Shown: one piece after another, positions 5,695-11,487 of the stretch | Layout of the letters: the number at the start of each line of letters is the position of its first letter | Position numbering within the stretch: position 1 is the stretch's first letter | From: Bacilli bacterium | Lineage (GTDB): Bacteria; Bacillota_I; Bacilli_A; RF39; UBA660 | Length of the DNA stretch: 12,477 nt | Direction: 5' to 3' | Assembly: GCA_028684435.1 (NCBI GenBank) | Contig: JAQUFX010000031.1 | Location: 1 to 12,477, forward strand | Made by a program: the position numbers and the translations under genes | Notes under the pieces: model-generated | Told to the model about the DNA's origin: nothing | What the model saw: the letters and a program-made list of their open reading frames with translations, nothing else | Databases searched by the model: none

Positions 5695-6612
5695 TTAATA
5701 ATCAATATAACGATTGGTATTTTCTTTTAATATTCTAATATAATGATTAGCTTCTCTTAATACATGATCTGCTAAAAGAGGTAAGAAAATTGATTTGATT
5801 TTGCCTTCAATAATTCCTTTTGTACCTGCAGTTTTGAATTCTTGATATTTTAATGTTTCTTCTAAAGATTGATTATTATTTTGTCTGATTATTAAATCAG
5901 TTGCATTTTTAGCATTTTGTAATAATTTTTGATAATCATTAGCAAAGTTATCAGCTGAGTTTATTAAATCAACTTCACTTGGATCTAATAATCCTCTTAT
6001 AAATAATGCATGCTCCATCATAATTTGATTCCAAAATAATTCTATTTTCTGAATATCTTTTGACATAATATCATGATTAGTTTCTAACTCAATAATATAT
6101 GATTTATATAATTTTGCTTCCCTTAATATATGTTCTATTAAAAGTGGGTAATTTGTAGTATAGATGTTACATATTAAAAATTCATTTAAGATTTTTTCTT
6201 TAAATATTATTAATCCATTTACTAATTCTAAAGCATGATTATTTATTTTTTTAATAATCTCTGGAGACAACTCTGGAGCCGTAAAAAAGGTTCTAGATTG
6301 TAAATTATGTTCTAAATCAGTTATTCTAATATTTATTTGGATTCCAGATAAGTATTCGGTTTTTTCTTCGGCAGCTTTAGTATATTCAGTAACTATTTCG
6401 GCTGAATTAAGGATATTAAGATCTATAATATTATTACTCATATTTACAATATCTAATAATAATCTTTCAAATTGATCCTTAAACCATTTGGCTTCTTCAA
6501 TATAATTTTTGTTTTTAAGAGGAAACCCAGCTTGTAAAAATAATGAATGCTCTTTCATAATGCGAGCAAAAAATAAATGCAATTCCATTGATTTTTTAAT
6601 ATAATCTTGCAT
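5695..6612 (-). CDS. DUF2935-type duplicated helical-bundle protein
   Basis: The frame is open from 6708, but the ATG at 6612 is chosen because it follows a strong GGAAGGTGAT ribosome binding site; the upstream extension has an odd Ile/Phe/Lys-rich composition. The 305 residues are all-helical and internally repeated. KKSMELHLFFARIMKEH (6-22) matches KIELFWNQIMMEH (189-201), and PLLIEHILREAKLY (156-169) matches PLLADHVLREANHY (278-291). DUF2935 proteins are ferritin-like four-helix bundles. The matching Glu/His sets (E10, E21, H22, E160, H161, E165, and E191, E200, H201, D282, H283, E287) look suited to metal binding, though this is inference. No signal peptide is seen. The function of the family is not established. 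A TATAAT directly upstream suggests its own promoter. Confidence 0.75.
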   Translation of the reverse strand: MQDYIKKSMELHLFFARIMKEHSLFLQAGFPLKNKNYIEEAKWFKDQFERLLLDIVNMSNNIIDLNILNSAEIVTEYTKAAEEKTEYLSGIQINIRITDLEHNLQSRTFFTAPELSPEIIKKINNHALELVNGLIIFKEKILNEFLICNIYTTNYPLLIEHILREAKLYKSYIIELETNHDIMSKDIQKIELFWNQIMMEHALFIRGLLDPSEVDLINSADNFANDYQKLLQNAKNATDLIIRQNNNQSLEETLKYQEFKTAGTKGIIEGKIKSIFLPLLADHVLREANHYIRILKENTNRYIDY

Positions 6613-6634
6613 TTTAAATATCACCTTCCAAAAT

Positions 6635-6640
6635 ATTATA
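6635..6640 (-). promoter_or_regulatory. -10 box of the DUF2935 gene
   Basis: The minus strand carries a consensus TATAAT about 5 bases upstream of the GGAAGGTGAT ribosome binding site. This supports the ATG at 6612, because an upstream start would lie ahead of the transcript. The -35 position (GTTATA at 17-base spacing) is poor. Confidence 0.4.
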
Positions 6641-6673
6641 TTGTAAAAAAATTTAAATATAACTTGATTTTGA

Positions 6674-7501
6674 TTATAATATGTTTTTAAAATTATTTTT
6701 TGATTCAAAATTTAATTCTGGGAAATTAATATTAATAAATATTTTAAAATCTTTAAAATTGTTATAGTAGTATGATATAAGATCAAAATATTCTTCACAA
6801 ATTGTATTTTTTATAAATAATCTTATAATTTCAATTAGTTTATCATCACTTACAACTATTTTTTTATCATTAGTTAATTCCAATATTATATTTCCAGTGT
6901 TTTGATAATTATTATCAAACTCAGGTTTTATTTTTCCTTTAAAATTAGGATTGTTAAGTAATAATAACTTACAATAAGTTTTAGTTAAATCTAATCTATG
7001 CGTTTTAATTGGTATTTCATACTTCTTTTTAAGTTTAAGATATTCATCTGAAGTTATATCCATATTATAGGATTCATTAACAAAATGAGCTCTTAATAAA
7101 GTATACCTATGAAACCCATTTGTTACGATAATATATTTTTTATTAGGCATTTCTTTTACTGCCATCGGATCAATTAAAAAAGAATTTTTTAATACTTTTA
7201 ATAAATCATTTGCATTATAATTTAAAAGATCAATACTACGAGAATGATATTCATCGGCATTACTTTCGAAAAAAAAGCTTATGCTAAGAAATATATTTGA
7301 TGATTGCATTATATTTTTTTGATAACCGATAATATCAGCAATACTAATAAAAGCATCTTCTTCTTCATTATAAAATCCATATTTTGCAACCAATTCATTA
7401 ATTTCATGAGGATTATAAATATAGCATTCTTTTTTGTTTTTAAATTTTTTTATATCAATAAGATTATAAGTAAGAAATTTTTTGGTATCTTTATTTATTA
7501 T
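6674..7501 (-). CDS. ParB/sulfiredoxin-fold-like protein with no canonical start codon
   Basis: The coding frame is open from 7540 to 6674. It holds a segment typical of ParB-like/sulfiredoxin-fold domains: SIDLLNYNANDLLKVLK, then DPMAVKEM, KKYIIVTNGFHRYTLLRAH. The NGxHRxxxLR core falls at about residues 128-137 when counted from 7501. The C-terminal half is Asn/Ile/Phe-rich and not recognised. No ATG, GTG or TTG precedes the conserved N-terminal part except a TTG at 7393, which lacks a ribosome binding site and would drop about 36 in-frame residues. Upstream, a GGTGAT site at 7505-7510 is followed 3 bases later by ATA (7499-7501), exactly where ATG should be. A promoter lies behind that. Either ATA is used as start or the start was lost by a point mutation. 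ParB-like members bind nucleotide or DNA; no function is claimed here. Confidence 0.55.
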   Translation of the reverse strand: MINKDTKKFLTYNLIDIKKFKNKKECYIYNPHEINELVAKYGFYNEEEDAFISIADIIGYQKNIMQSSNIFLSISFFFESNADEYHSRSIDLLNYNANDLLKVLKNSFLIDPMAVKEMPNKKYIIVTNGFHRYTLLRAHFVNESYNMDITSDEYLKLKKKYEIPIKTHRLDLTKTYCKLLLLNNPNFKGKIKPEFDNNYQNTGNIILELTNDKKIVVSDDKLIEIIRLFIKNTICEEYFDLISYYYNNFKDFKIFININFPELNFESKNNFKNIL

Positions 7502-7542
7502 AATATCACCTAATTTTTTTGCATCTAAAAATTTATTAATCT

Positions 7543-7571
7543 AATATAACACTTATTTTCAGATAAGTGAA
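7543..7571 (-). promoter_or_regulatory. Promoter of the ParB-like gene (-35 plus extended -10)
   Basis: The minus strand has TTCACT (plus 7566-7571), a 17-base spacer, then TGT-TATATT (plus 7543-7551). The transcript would start near 7536, about 26 bases upstream of the GGTGAT ribosome binding site. This supports translation starting at about 7501 rather than at the TTG 100 bases further in. Confidence 0.5.
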
Positions 7572-7607
7572 TAGTAAAAAAATTCTTAAATTATATTTTT
7601 AAGTATC

Positions 7608-7618
7608 TATAATATAAT
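7608..7618 (+). promoter_or_regulatory. Tandem -10 boxes of the DUF6512 gene
   Basis: Two overlapping TATAAT copies (7608-7613 and 7613-7618) lie about 10 bases upstream of the AGGTGAT ribosome binding site. No good -35 box is visible. Confidence 0.4.
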
Positions 7619-7639
7619 TATATAAGATAGGTGATGAAG

Positions 7640-8161
7640 ATGTTAGAAATAATAGGGGCTATATTCATAATTGTAGTAGGTTGGATAACTCATTTTATAT
7701 ATGATTGGGCTGGACATAATAAAATTGTTGGTTTTTTTATTGCTGTAAATGAATCGACTTGGGAGCATTTAAAATTGATTATAGCTCCAACCTTTATGTG
7801 GTTAATTGTTGAATATCATTTTTACTATAATGATCCAAATCTTTTTTTCGCTAAATTTATAGGACTTTTAATTATGATTATAGTTATACCTTTAATTTTT
7901 TATACTTATATGTATTTTTTAAAAAAAGATGTCTTATTTCTCGATATAAGTTCATTTATAATTGCCGCAATTTGTGGACAATATGTATTTCATATTTTAT
8001 TAAACATAGATGATATAAGCCAAATATTAAACCATATTGGTATGCTAGGTTTAATATCAATTTTTATGATTTATATAACGCACACTTATGTTCCAAGCAA
8101 AAATTTCTTTTATAAAGATCCAATTACTAAAAAATATGGTCTTTCTGGACATGCAAAATAA
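7640..8161 (+). CDS. DUF6512-type integral membrane protein
   Basis: The ATG at 7640 is chosen because AGGTGAT sits 4-5 bases upstream; the earlier GTG (7631) and ATG (7634) lie inside that site. The 173-residue protein has about five hydrophobic membrane segments (about 1-20, 45-62, 72-93, 103-121 and 134-150). It carries the conserved block GWITHFIYDWAGH (14-26), then IVGFFIAVNESTWEHLKL with the N37-E38-S39-T40-W41-E42-H43 motif. This matches the small Firmicutes membrane family DUF6512, whose function is unknown. The conserved His, Asp, Asn, Glu and His near the first two segments could form a polar site in the membrane. It appears to be a single-gene unit ended by a hairpin right at the stop codon. 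Confidence 0.75.
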   Translation: MLEIIGAIFIIVVGWITHFIYDWAGHNKIVGFFIAVNESTWEHLKLIIAPTFMWLIVEYHFYYNDPNLFFAKFIGLLIMIIVIPLIFYTYMYFLKKDVLFLDISSFIIAAICGQYVFHILLNIDDISQILNHIGMLGLISIFMIYITHTYVPSKNFFYKDPITKKYGLSGHAK

Positions 8162-8180
8162 AAAGCGATAAGGCTTTTTA
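8159..8180 (+). terminator. Terminator of the DUF6512 gene
   Basis: Eight-base perfect arms (8159-8166 and 8173-8180) with a 6-base loop and a T-run in the second arm, starting on the stop codon. The GC content of the stem is modest. Confidence 0.6.
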
Positions 8181-8181
8181 A

Positions 8182-8208
8182 AATAAATTTTTTTTAAAAA
8201 AATTTATT
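8182..8208. terminator. AT-only palindrome, probable second terminator
   Basis: Thirteen-base arms made only of A and T (8182-8194 and 8196-8208) form a near-perfect palindrome between two converging genes. On the minus strand it follows the PPC gene. The stem is weak and could equally be chance in such AT-rich DNA. Confidence 0.35.
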
Positions 8209-8214
8209 ATTTAA

Positions 8215-8598
8215 TTATTTAATCACTAGCTCTTCATATCCTGTAGAATTATCATATTCTCTTTTGAATTTCAAATTTTTAATTTCTAATAAAACAACTT
8301 CAACTGTTGTATTAATAATACAGCCTTCTTTCAAATGGCCTCCAAAAGTATTTCCTTTGTTATCTGAAACTGAAAAGTGAATATGAACGCCATTTTTTGA
8401 TAAAGTTCCTGTTATGCTAACGATTTCAAATTGTTCATTTTTTTCTAATATGGTTTTTCCGTCAGCTAATCTAACGGTTAACTTTTTTAAACATCCGACT
8501 GAACTAAGTATTACTCCAGATATATTATTTTTTATAGAATAATTTTCTATTTCTTTTTTTAAATCTTGATTTTCTTTAAGTCTTAAGCAATGATACAT
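8215..8598 (-). CDS. PPC (DUF296) domain protein
   Basis: The 127 residues make up a single PPC/DUF296 domain of the usual length. Landmarks are LRLKENQDLKKEI near the start, SGVILSSVGCLKKLTVRL (27-44), EIVSITGTLS (58-67), HIHFSVSD (72-79), FGGHLKEG (85-92), TTVEVVLLE (97-105) and the closing STGYEELVI. The His residues H72, H74 and H88 sit where family structures bind a metal ion. The fold is a trimer in known bacterial members. Plant relatives (AHL proteins) bind DNA through an added AT-hook, but no AT-hook is seen here, so a DNA role is unsupported. A GAGGTGAAT ribosome binding site lies 5 bases before the ATG. It follows the MazG gene by 12 bases and is probably co-transcribed with it. 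Confidence 0.85.
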   Translation of the reverse strand: MYHCLRLKENQDLKKEIENYSIKNNISGVILSSVGCLKKLTVRLADGKTILEKNEQFEIVSITGTLSKNGVHIHFSVSDNKGNTFGGHLKEGCIINTTVEVVLLEIKNLKFKREYDNSTGYEELVIK

Positions 8599-8610
8599 AA
8601 AGATTCACCT

Positions 8611-8940
8611 CTATAATTTTCTTTCAAAACGATTATTATCTCTCTTTAGTACTTTTGCCATTTTTCTTTCGTAAGCTACCATTAAGTCTATTTTTTCAGC
8701 ATTAGCCATACAAACTAAAGTAAATAATAAATCTCCAATTTCTTCTTCTAAATCTTTTATAATTTCGCCATCTTTACTTTTTTTATCACCATACATTGTA
8801 TTAATAACACGAGCAAGTTCTCCAACTTCTTCAGTTATAGCAGCCATTCTTGATAATGGTTCAAAATATGGCTTTGTAAATTGATTGGCCCATTCATCTA
8901 TTTCAGCTTGAATATCATTTAAAGTTTTATTGCTTTTCAT
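8611..8940 (-). CDS. ypjD: MazG-type nucleotide pyrophosphohydrolase (YpjD-like)
   Basis: An ATG at 8946 is possible, but the one at 8940 has AGAGG at proper distance, so a 109-residue protein is called. It shows the all-alpha NTP-pyrophosphatase metal site EExxE...ExxD: E37, E38, E41 (TEEVGEL), then E67 and D70 (LEEEIGDLLF). It has the same length and closing RDNNRFERK pattern as B. subtilis YpjD (RDKDRWTRK, from memory). Such enzymes hydrolyse nucleoside triphosphates, often non-canonical ones, to the monophosphate plus pyrophosphate with Mg2+. The Mg-binding residues all appear intact. It lies between a RelA/SpoT-domain gene and the PPC gene on the same strand, and its own extended -10 box is at 8959-8967. 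Confidence 0.88.
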   Translation of the reverse strand: MKSNKTLNDIQAEIDEWANQFTKPYFEPLSRMAAITEEVGELARVINTMYGDKKSKDGEIIKDLEEEIGDLLFTLVCMANAEKIDLMVAYERKMAKVLKRDNNRFERKL

Positions 8941-8958
8941 AAACATACCTCTACAAAT

Positions 8959-8967
8959 ATTATAACA
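8959..8967 (-). promoter_or_regulatory. Extended -10 promoter of the MazG-PPC unit
   Basis: The minus strand reads TGTTATAAT, a perfect TGn extended -10, with the expected start near 8952. This leaves about a 12-base leader and supports the 8940 start. A 6-base inverted repeat (ACCTCT at 8947-8952 with AGAGGT at 8972-8977) flanks it; its meaning is unclear. Confidence 0.5.
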
Positions 8968-8976
8968 TAAGAGAGG

Positions 8977-9426
8977 TTAAAATATGGTTTTATCCAAATT
9001 TTCCTTATATAAATCATATGTAATTTTTGCTGTATCATACATTTCTTCAGTTTTAATTTGAATTTCTCCAAAAAAATCTTTATATTTATATTTTATATGG
9101 ATAGCTTGATATGAATTAATTCCACATGGAGATTTTATATAATCTTTAACATCTATTATATTTATTTCATTTATATTTTTTATTTGGCTTAATAATTCAT
9201 AACATTTTTCTTCGGTTTCAGCAACAATACAAAAACCAATTAAATCATCAACTTCATTTAATTCCGAATTTAGTCTTTTCATTCTTTTTATGTAGCTTTC
9301 AATAGACTTGATTCTAAATTTAAACCATATAATAGAATTTAAATCGATATTTGAACAAATTATATTTAAAATACTAGGTAATATTTCTATAGCTTGTTTT
9401 CTGATTTTTTCAATTTTTTCTTTCAT
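8977..9426 (-). CDS. Short RelA/SpoT synthetase-domain protein (small alarmone synthetase-like)
   Basis: The ATG at 9426 (GGTGTT upstream, extended -10 behind it) is preferred over the open frame to 9474. The 149 residues match the RelA_SpoT (ppGpp synthetase) domain. FRIKSIESYIKRMKR (37-51) resembles the ATP-binding R-x-K-S helix. VDDLIGFCIV (59-68) carries the metal-binding Asp (D61), DYIKSP (95-100) corresponds to DYI-x-x-P, SYQAIH (105-110) to GYQSLH, and EIQIKT (121-126) to EIQIRT with the catalytic Glu (E121). The known reaction transfers pyrophosphate from ATP to GDP or GTP. No HD hydrolase domain or TGS/ACT regulatory part is present, so it is of the small (SAS) type. Divergent points are Arg to Cys (C66), Gly to Ser (S105) and Arg to Lys (K125), so activity or substrate may differ. 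Confidence 0.65.
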   Translation of the reverse strand: MKEKIEKIRKQAIEILPSILNIICSNIDLNSIIWFKFRIKSIESYIKRMKRLNSELNEVDDLIGFCIVAETEEKCYELLSQIKNINEINIIDVKDYIKSPCGINSYQAIHIKYKYKDFFGEIQIKTEEMYDTAKITYDLYKENLDKTIF

Positions 9427-9442
9427 AAATAACACCAATATA

Positions 9443-9451
9443 ATTATATCA
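9443..9451 (-). promoter_or_regulatory. Extended -10 promoter of the RelA/SpoT-domain gene
   Basis: The minus strand reads TGATATAAT about 17-25 bases upstream of the ATG at 9426. A 7-base inverted repeat (ATATCAA at 9446-9452 with TTGATAT at 9458-9464) overlaps the box and could be an operator, or chance. No good -35 box is seen. Confidence 0.45.
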
Positions 9452-9588
9452 AAAAACTTGATATCTTTATACAAGTTTGACTTAATCTATATTAGGCATG
9501 GAATAAAAGAGAAAATTTTATAAAATCGTAAAAACACACAATTTTTATTTATTAATTTGAATATCCTATTATAAAGGAGATGGTATCT

Positions 9589-9738
9589 ATGTTTCCTCAA
9601 ATTTGTTATGGATATCCAACATATTATCCATATGGAGGATATTCAGGTAGTGGGATAGGTATTATTGGAATAATAATAGTAATTATAATTTTATTCTTTA
9701 TCTTTTTTAATTGTTCAAGATTACATCCAATATACTAA
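9589..9738 (+). CDS. Tiny single-span membrane protein, YjcZ-like
   Basis: This 49-residue gene has a strong AAAGGAGATGG ribosome binding site. The N-terminal half is Tyr/Pro/Gly-rich (CYGYPTYYPYGGYSGSG), followed by one long hydrophobic span of Ile, Val and Phe (about 23-40) and a short tail with a Cys (FNCSRLHPIY). The GGY-x-GSG start directly before a membrane span resembles the YjcZ/tiny-TM family, which in Bacillus is produced during sporulation. This relation is by pattern only, and YjcZ proteins are usually shorter (25-35 residues). It may be a membrane-associated or spore-related micro-protein. It is codirectional with the next micro-gene and separated from it by a promoter-like site. 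Confidence 0.6.
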   Translation: MFPQICYGYPTYYPYGGYSGSGIGIIGIIIVIIILFFIFFNCSRLHPIY

Positions 9739-9776
9739 TAAATATAATTTTAAATTAGTTAATTAAAACAATATGA

Positions 9777-9804
9777 TTTACAGCATACTGTATAATTGTA
9801 TAAT
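9777..9804 (+). promoter_or_regulatory. Promoter upstream of the 36-residue micro-gene
   Basis: TTTACA (9777-9782), a 16-base spacer and TATAAT (9799-9804). A second TATAAT lies at 9791-9796. The resulting leader would be only about 10-18 bases before the ATG at 9821. Confidence 0.5.
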
Positions 9805-9820
9805 TAATAGGAGGAAATTT

Positions 9821-9931
9821 ATGAACATTAATAATTATTGCTGCCATGATATACCCTTATTATTTAAATCAATTATATATGGAGAAGTAATAGAAGATAA
9901 AAACTTTTATTACTTTAACTATATTAATTAA
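9821..9931 (+). CDS. Micro-ORF, 36 residues, unrecognised
   Basis: I do not recognise this protein. It is included because an ideal AGGAGG site lies 6 bases before the ATG and a good promoter precedes it. The peptide opens MNINNYCCHD with adjacent Cys residues and a His, has a mildly hydrophobic middle (IPLLFKSIIYG), and ends in an aromatic/Asn-rich tail. There is no signal peptide. It could be a real small protein, or the surviving start of a larger decayed gene, since the next reading frame (9971-10515) is broken and has no start of its own. Confidence 0.4.
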   Translation: MNINNYCCHDIPLLFKSIIYGEVIEDKNFYYFNYIN

Positions 9932-9970
9932 TATCAAAATGATAGTTATATAAGATATGAAAAGCCATAA

Positions 9971-10515
9971 AAGAATATTACTTTTCTAAAATTAAATAAT
10001 GAACTTCGCAGATTATGGAAGAACACATTTTTTGGCCAAAACTAACAATTATGGCTTTAGCTAGTAATGCTCCTGATACCCCAAATGTTACTAATCGTTT
10101 ACTTAGAAATGCTAATGATTTAGGTCATCTATTCGTATTCTTCTATGATCAAAGTATTGCTGAACAATTTAAAAATTTAATAAGGGATCATTTAGCAATA
10201 GCCGCTGATTTAGTTGTAGCTGCTAAAAAAGGGGACGATAAATTTGTCAAATCAATAGATAAGAAATGGCATGAAAATGCTGATGAAATATCAAGATTTA
10301 TGAGCAGTATTAATTCTTACTTTAATGAATTAGAAATCAAAAAGATGTTTTATAATCATTTGAATCTTACTAAAAATGAAGCAGTAGCTATACTTAATAA
10401 TAAATATGAAGAAGTCATAAAAATATTTGATGAAATATAAATTCAAGCTCTTACAATGTCTGATATGTTTTTAGAAGGGTTTACTAAACATTTTTCTAGC
10501 CAAATAATCAAATAA
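9971..10515 (+). pseudogene. Broken helical-bundle protein gene (frameshift and nonsense codon)
   Basis: The intact family, as I recall it from Clostridia, is a helical protein of roughly 170-180 residues containing LRxLWEEHxxWTR. Here frame 9971-10018 encodes NELRRLW, and the next residues EEHIFWPKL lie in another frame from 10015; one G is missing near 10018. The main frame then gives LLRNANDL, IRDHLAIAADLVVAAKKGD, WHENADEISRFM and YNHLNLTKNEAVAIL. It is stopped by TAA at 10438-10440, after which the same frame continues (IQALTMSDMF) to a natural TAA at 10515, followed by a terminator. No start codon precedes the frameshift, and the ATG at 10015 has no ribosome binding site. The family is often mis-annotated and its role is unknown. 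The EH/DH/NH helices recall the DUF2935-type bundle at 5695. Confidence 0.7.
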
Positions 10516-10516
10516 T

Positions 10517-10543
10517 AAAATGATAGTTTAAAGCTATCATTTT
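10517..10543 (+). terminator. Terminator after the broken gene
   Basis: Ten-base perfect arms (10517-10526 and 10534-10543) around a 7-base loop, ending in a T-run. It begins 2 bases after the ancestral stop codon at 10515, which supports that position as the original gene end. Confidence 0.75.
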
Positions 10544-10632
10544 TAATTTACTATTTAATATTATTGATTGCTAATATTATAAAGCTGTCTATAGAATTAT
10601 AAATCATTTTTTTTAGGTCAGCATTTTTTTGC

Positions 10633-10658
10633 AATATAATAAATTGAATTATTATATT
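10633..10658. terminator. AT-rich hairpin after the downstream permease gene
   Basis: Ten-base perfect arms (10633-10642 and 10649-10658), all A/T, with a 6-base loop, 5 bases beyond the stop codon of the minus-strand permease gene. There is no strong T-run on the minus strand, so termination is uncertain. Confidence 0.4.
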
Positions 10659-10663
10659 TTAAT

Positions 10664-11479
10664 TTATAACTTAAAAATTAATTTAATAATTGTAATTAAA
10701 ATTATAGAGCATATTGAGGTTATTACAAATAAGGATATAATATTAACTAATTGAAGTTTAAATGTTTTTTTCTTAGAATATCCTAAAGAACGATATATAT
10801 AACTTTTTTCTTTTTCATCATTCAATATATTATAGATAGTAAAGATACATGCAATAATAAATATTATTATAATAATATAAGCATAAATAGTAAAACTATT
10901 TATATGTTGCGTAAAATCAATATTAGTTGTTTTAATTTCTGATGTAATAGGTTCAATATTATATGTTTTTATAATATATTTAATAGTATCGTCTTTTTGA
11001 CTCCATTTTTTTAATTTTAATATATATCCATAAGAATTATTTTCTTTATTTAATTTTTCTAATGTATGAGAATTAATATATAAAATAGGGGAAATGTTTT
11101 TAACATTGTAGTAATCAATAATAGTAAATGTATAATTATTTTTCTTGCCCATGTATTCAATTTGGTCATTTATTTTATAGCTTTCCTTAAAAATACTAGG
11201 GAAAATAATCTTATCTTCATCTAATATATTATTATAAGCAACATAATAGAACCGATCATTAAATAGCGCTTTATTAAAATTTTCAACATTTTGAATATTA
11301 TTTACATCTATATCTTTTGCTGATGATATGTAAAGAAATGAATTGGTATAATTTAGATTGGCTTTCTTAATATAATAATCTTTACCAATAATTACTGCTC
11401 CCAAAACAGAAAAAATTAAAATAAATATTAATAAATAAATTTTTGTTGTTTTTTTTCGATAAAAACTTTTTAATATCAT
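10664..11479 (-). CDS. FtsX-like ABC permease piece, lacking its last membrane span
   Basis: The ATG at 11479 is chosen because AAAGGTAG sits 8 bases upstream; the GTG at 11488 would overlap that site. The 271 residues have one N-terminal membrane span (about 14-33), a roughly 150-residue outside domain (KDYYIKKANL to TTNIDFTQ), then two spans (about 197-217 and 245-268). Between them lies the cytoplasmic NDEKEKSYIYRSLGYSKKK, the loop with x-LGYSKK that is typical of FtsX/MacB-type permeases next to the ATPase contact. Classical FtsX domains end with a fourth span, which is absent here. The preceding gene ends 8 bases upstream, so the two probably form one complex. The substrate is unknown; no ATPase gene is inside the window. 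Confidence 0.65.
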   Translation of the reverse strand: MILKSFYRKKTTKIYLLIFILIFSVLGAVIIGKDYYIKKANLNYTNSFLYISSAKDIDVNNIQNVENFNKALFNDRFYYVAYNNILDEDKIIFPSIFKESYKINDQIEYMGKKNNYTFTIIDYYNVKNISPILYINSHTLEKLNKENNSYGYILKLKKWSQKDDTIKYIIKTYNIEPITSEIKTTNIDFTQHINSFTIYAYIIIIIFIIACIFTIYNILNDEKEKSYIYRSLGYSKKKTFKLQLVNIISLFVITSICSIILITIIKLIFKL

Positions 11480-11487
11480 GAAAAGCA

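Noticed and set aside
6613..6708. 32-residue N-terminal extension of the DUF2935 protein
   Set aside because: It has no ribosome binding site, overlaps the end of the preceding gene and the -10 box, and the ATG at 6612 has an excellent site.
7304..7513. Plus-strand open frame of 69 codons, Ile/Phe/Lys/Asn-rich
   Set aside because: It lies antisense to the ParB-like frame, has no ribosome binding site, and its composition is that of read-through AT-rich DNA.
9308..9523. Plus-strand open frame of 71 codons
   Set aside because: It is antisense to the RelA/SpoT-domain gene, with no ribosome binding site and no recognisable pattern.
10015..10030. Programmed frameshift at the start of the broken gene
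   Set aside because: No slippery heptamer or stimulatory hairpin is evident, no upstream start exists, and a second nonsense lesion occurs downstream.
9936..10526. Ten-base direct repeat AAAATGATAG at 9936-9945 and 10517-10526
   Set aside because: Two copies of a short AT-rich word are expected by chance, and the second copy is simply one arm of a terminator.
10540..10660. Minus-strand 19-codon ORF and a possible fourth permease span after the stop at 10664
   Set aside because: No ribosome binding site and no sufficiently long hydrophobic stretch in any of the three frames.
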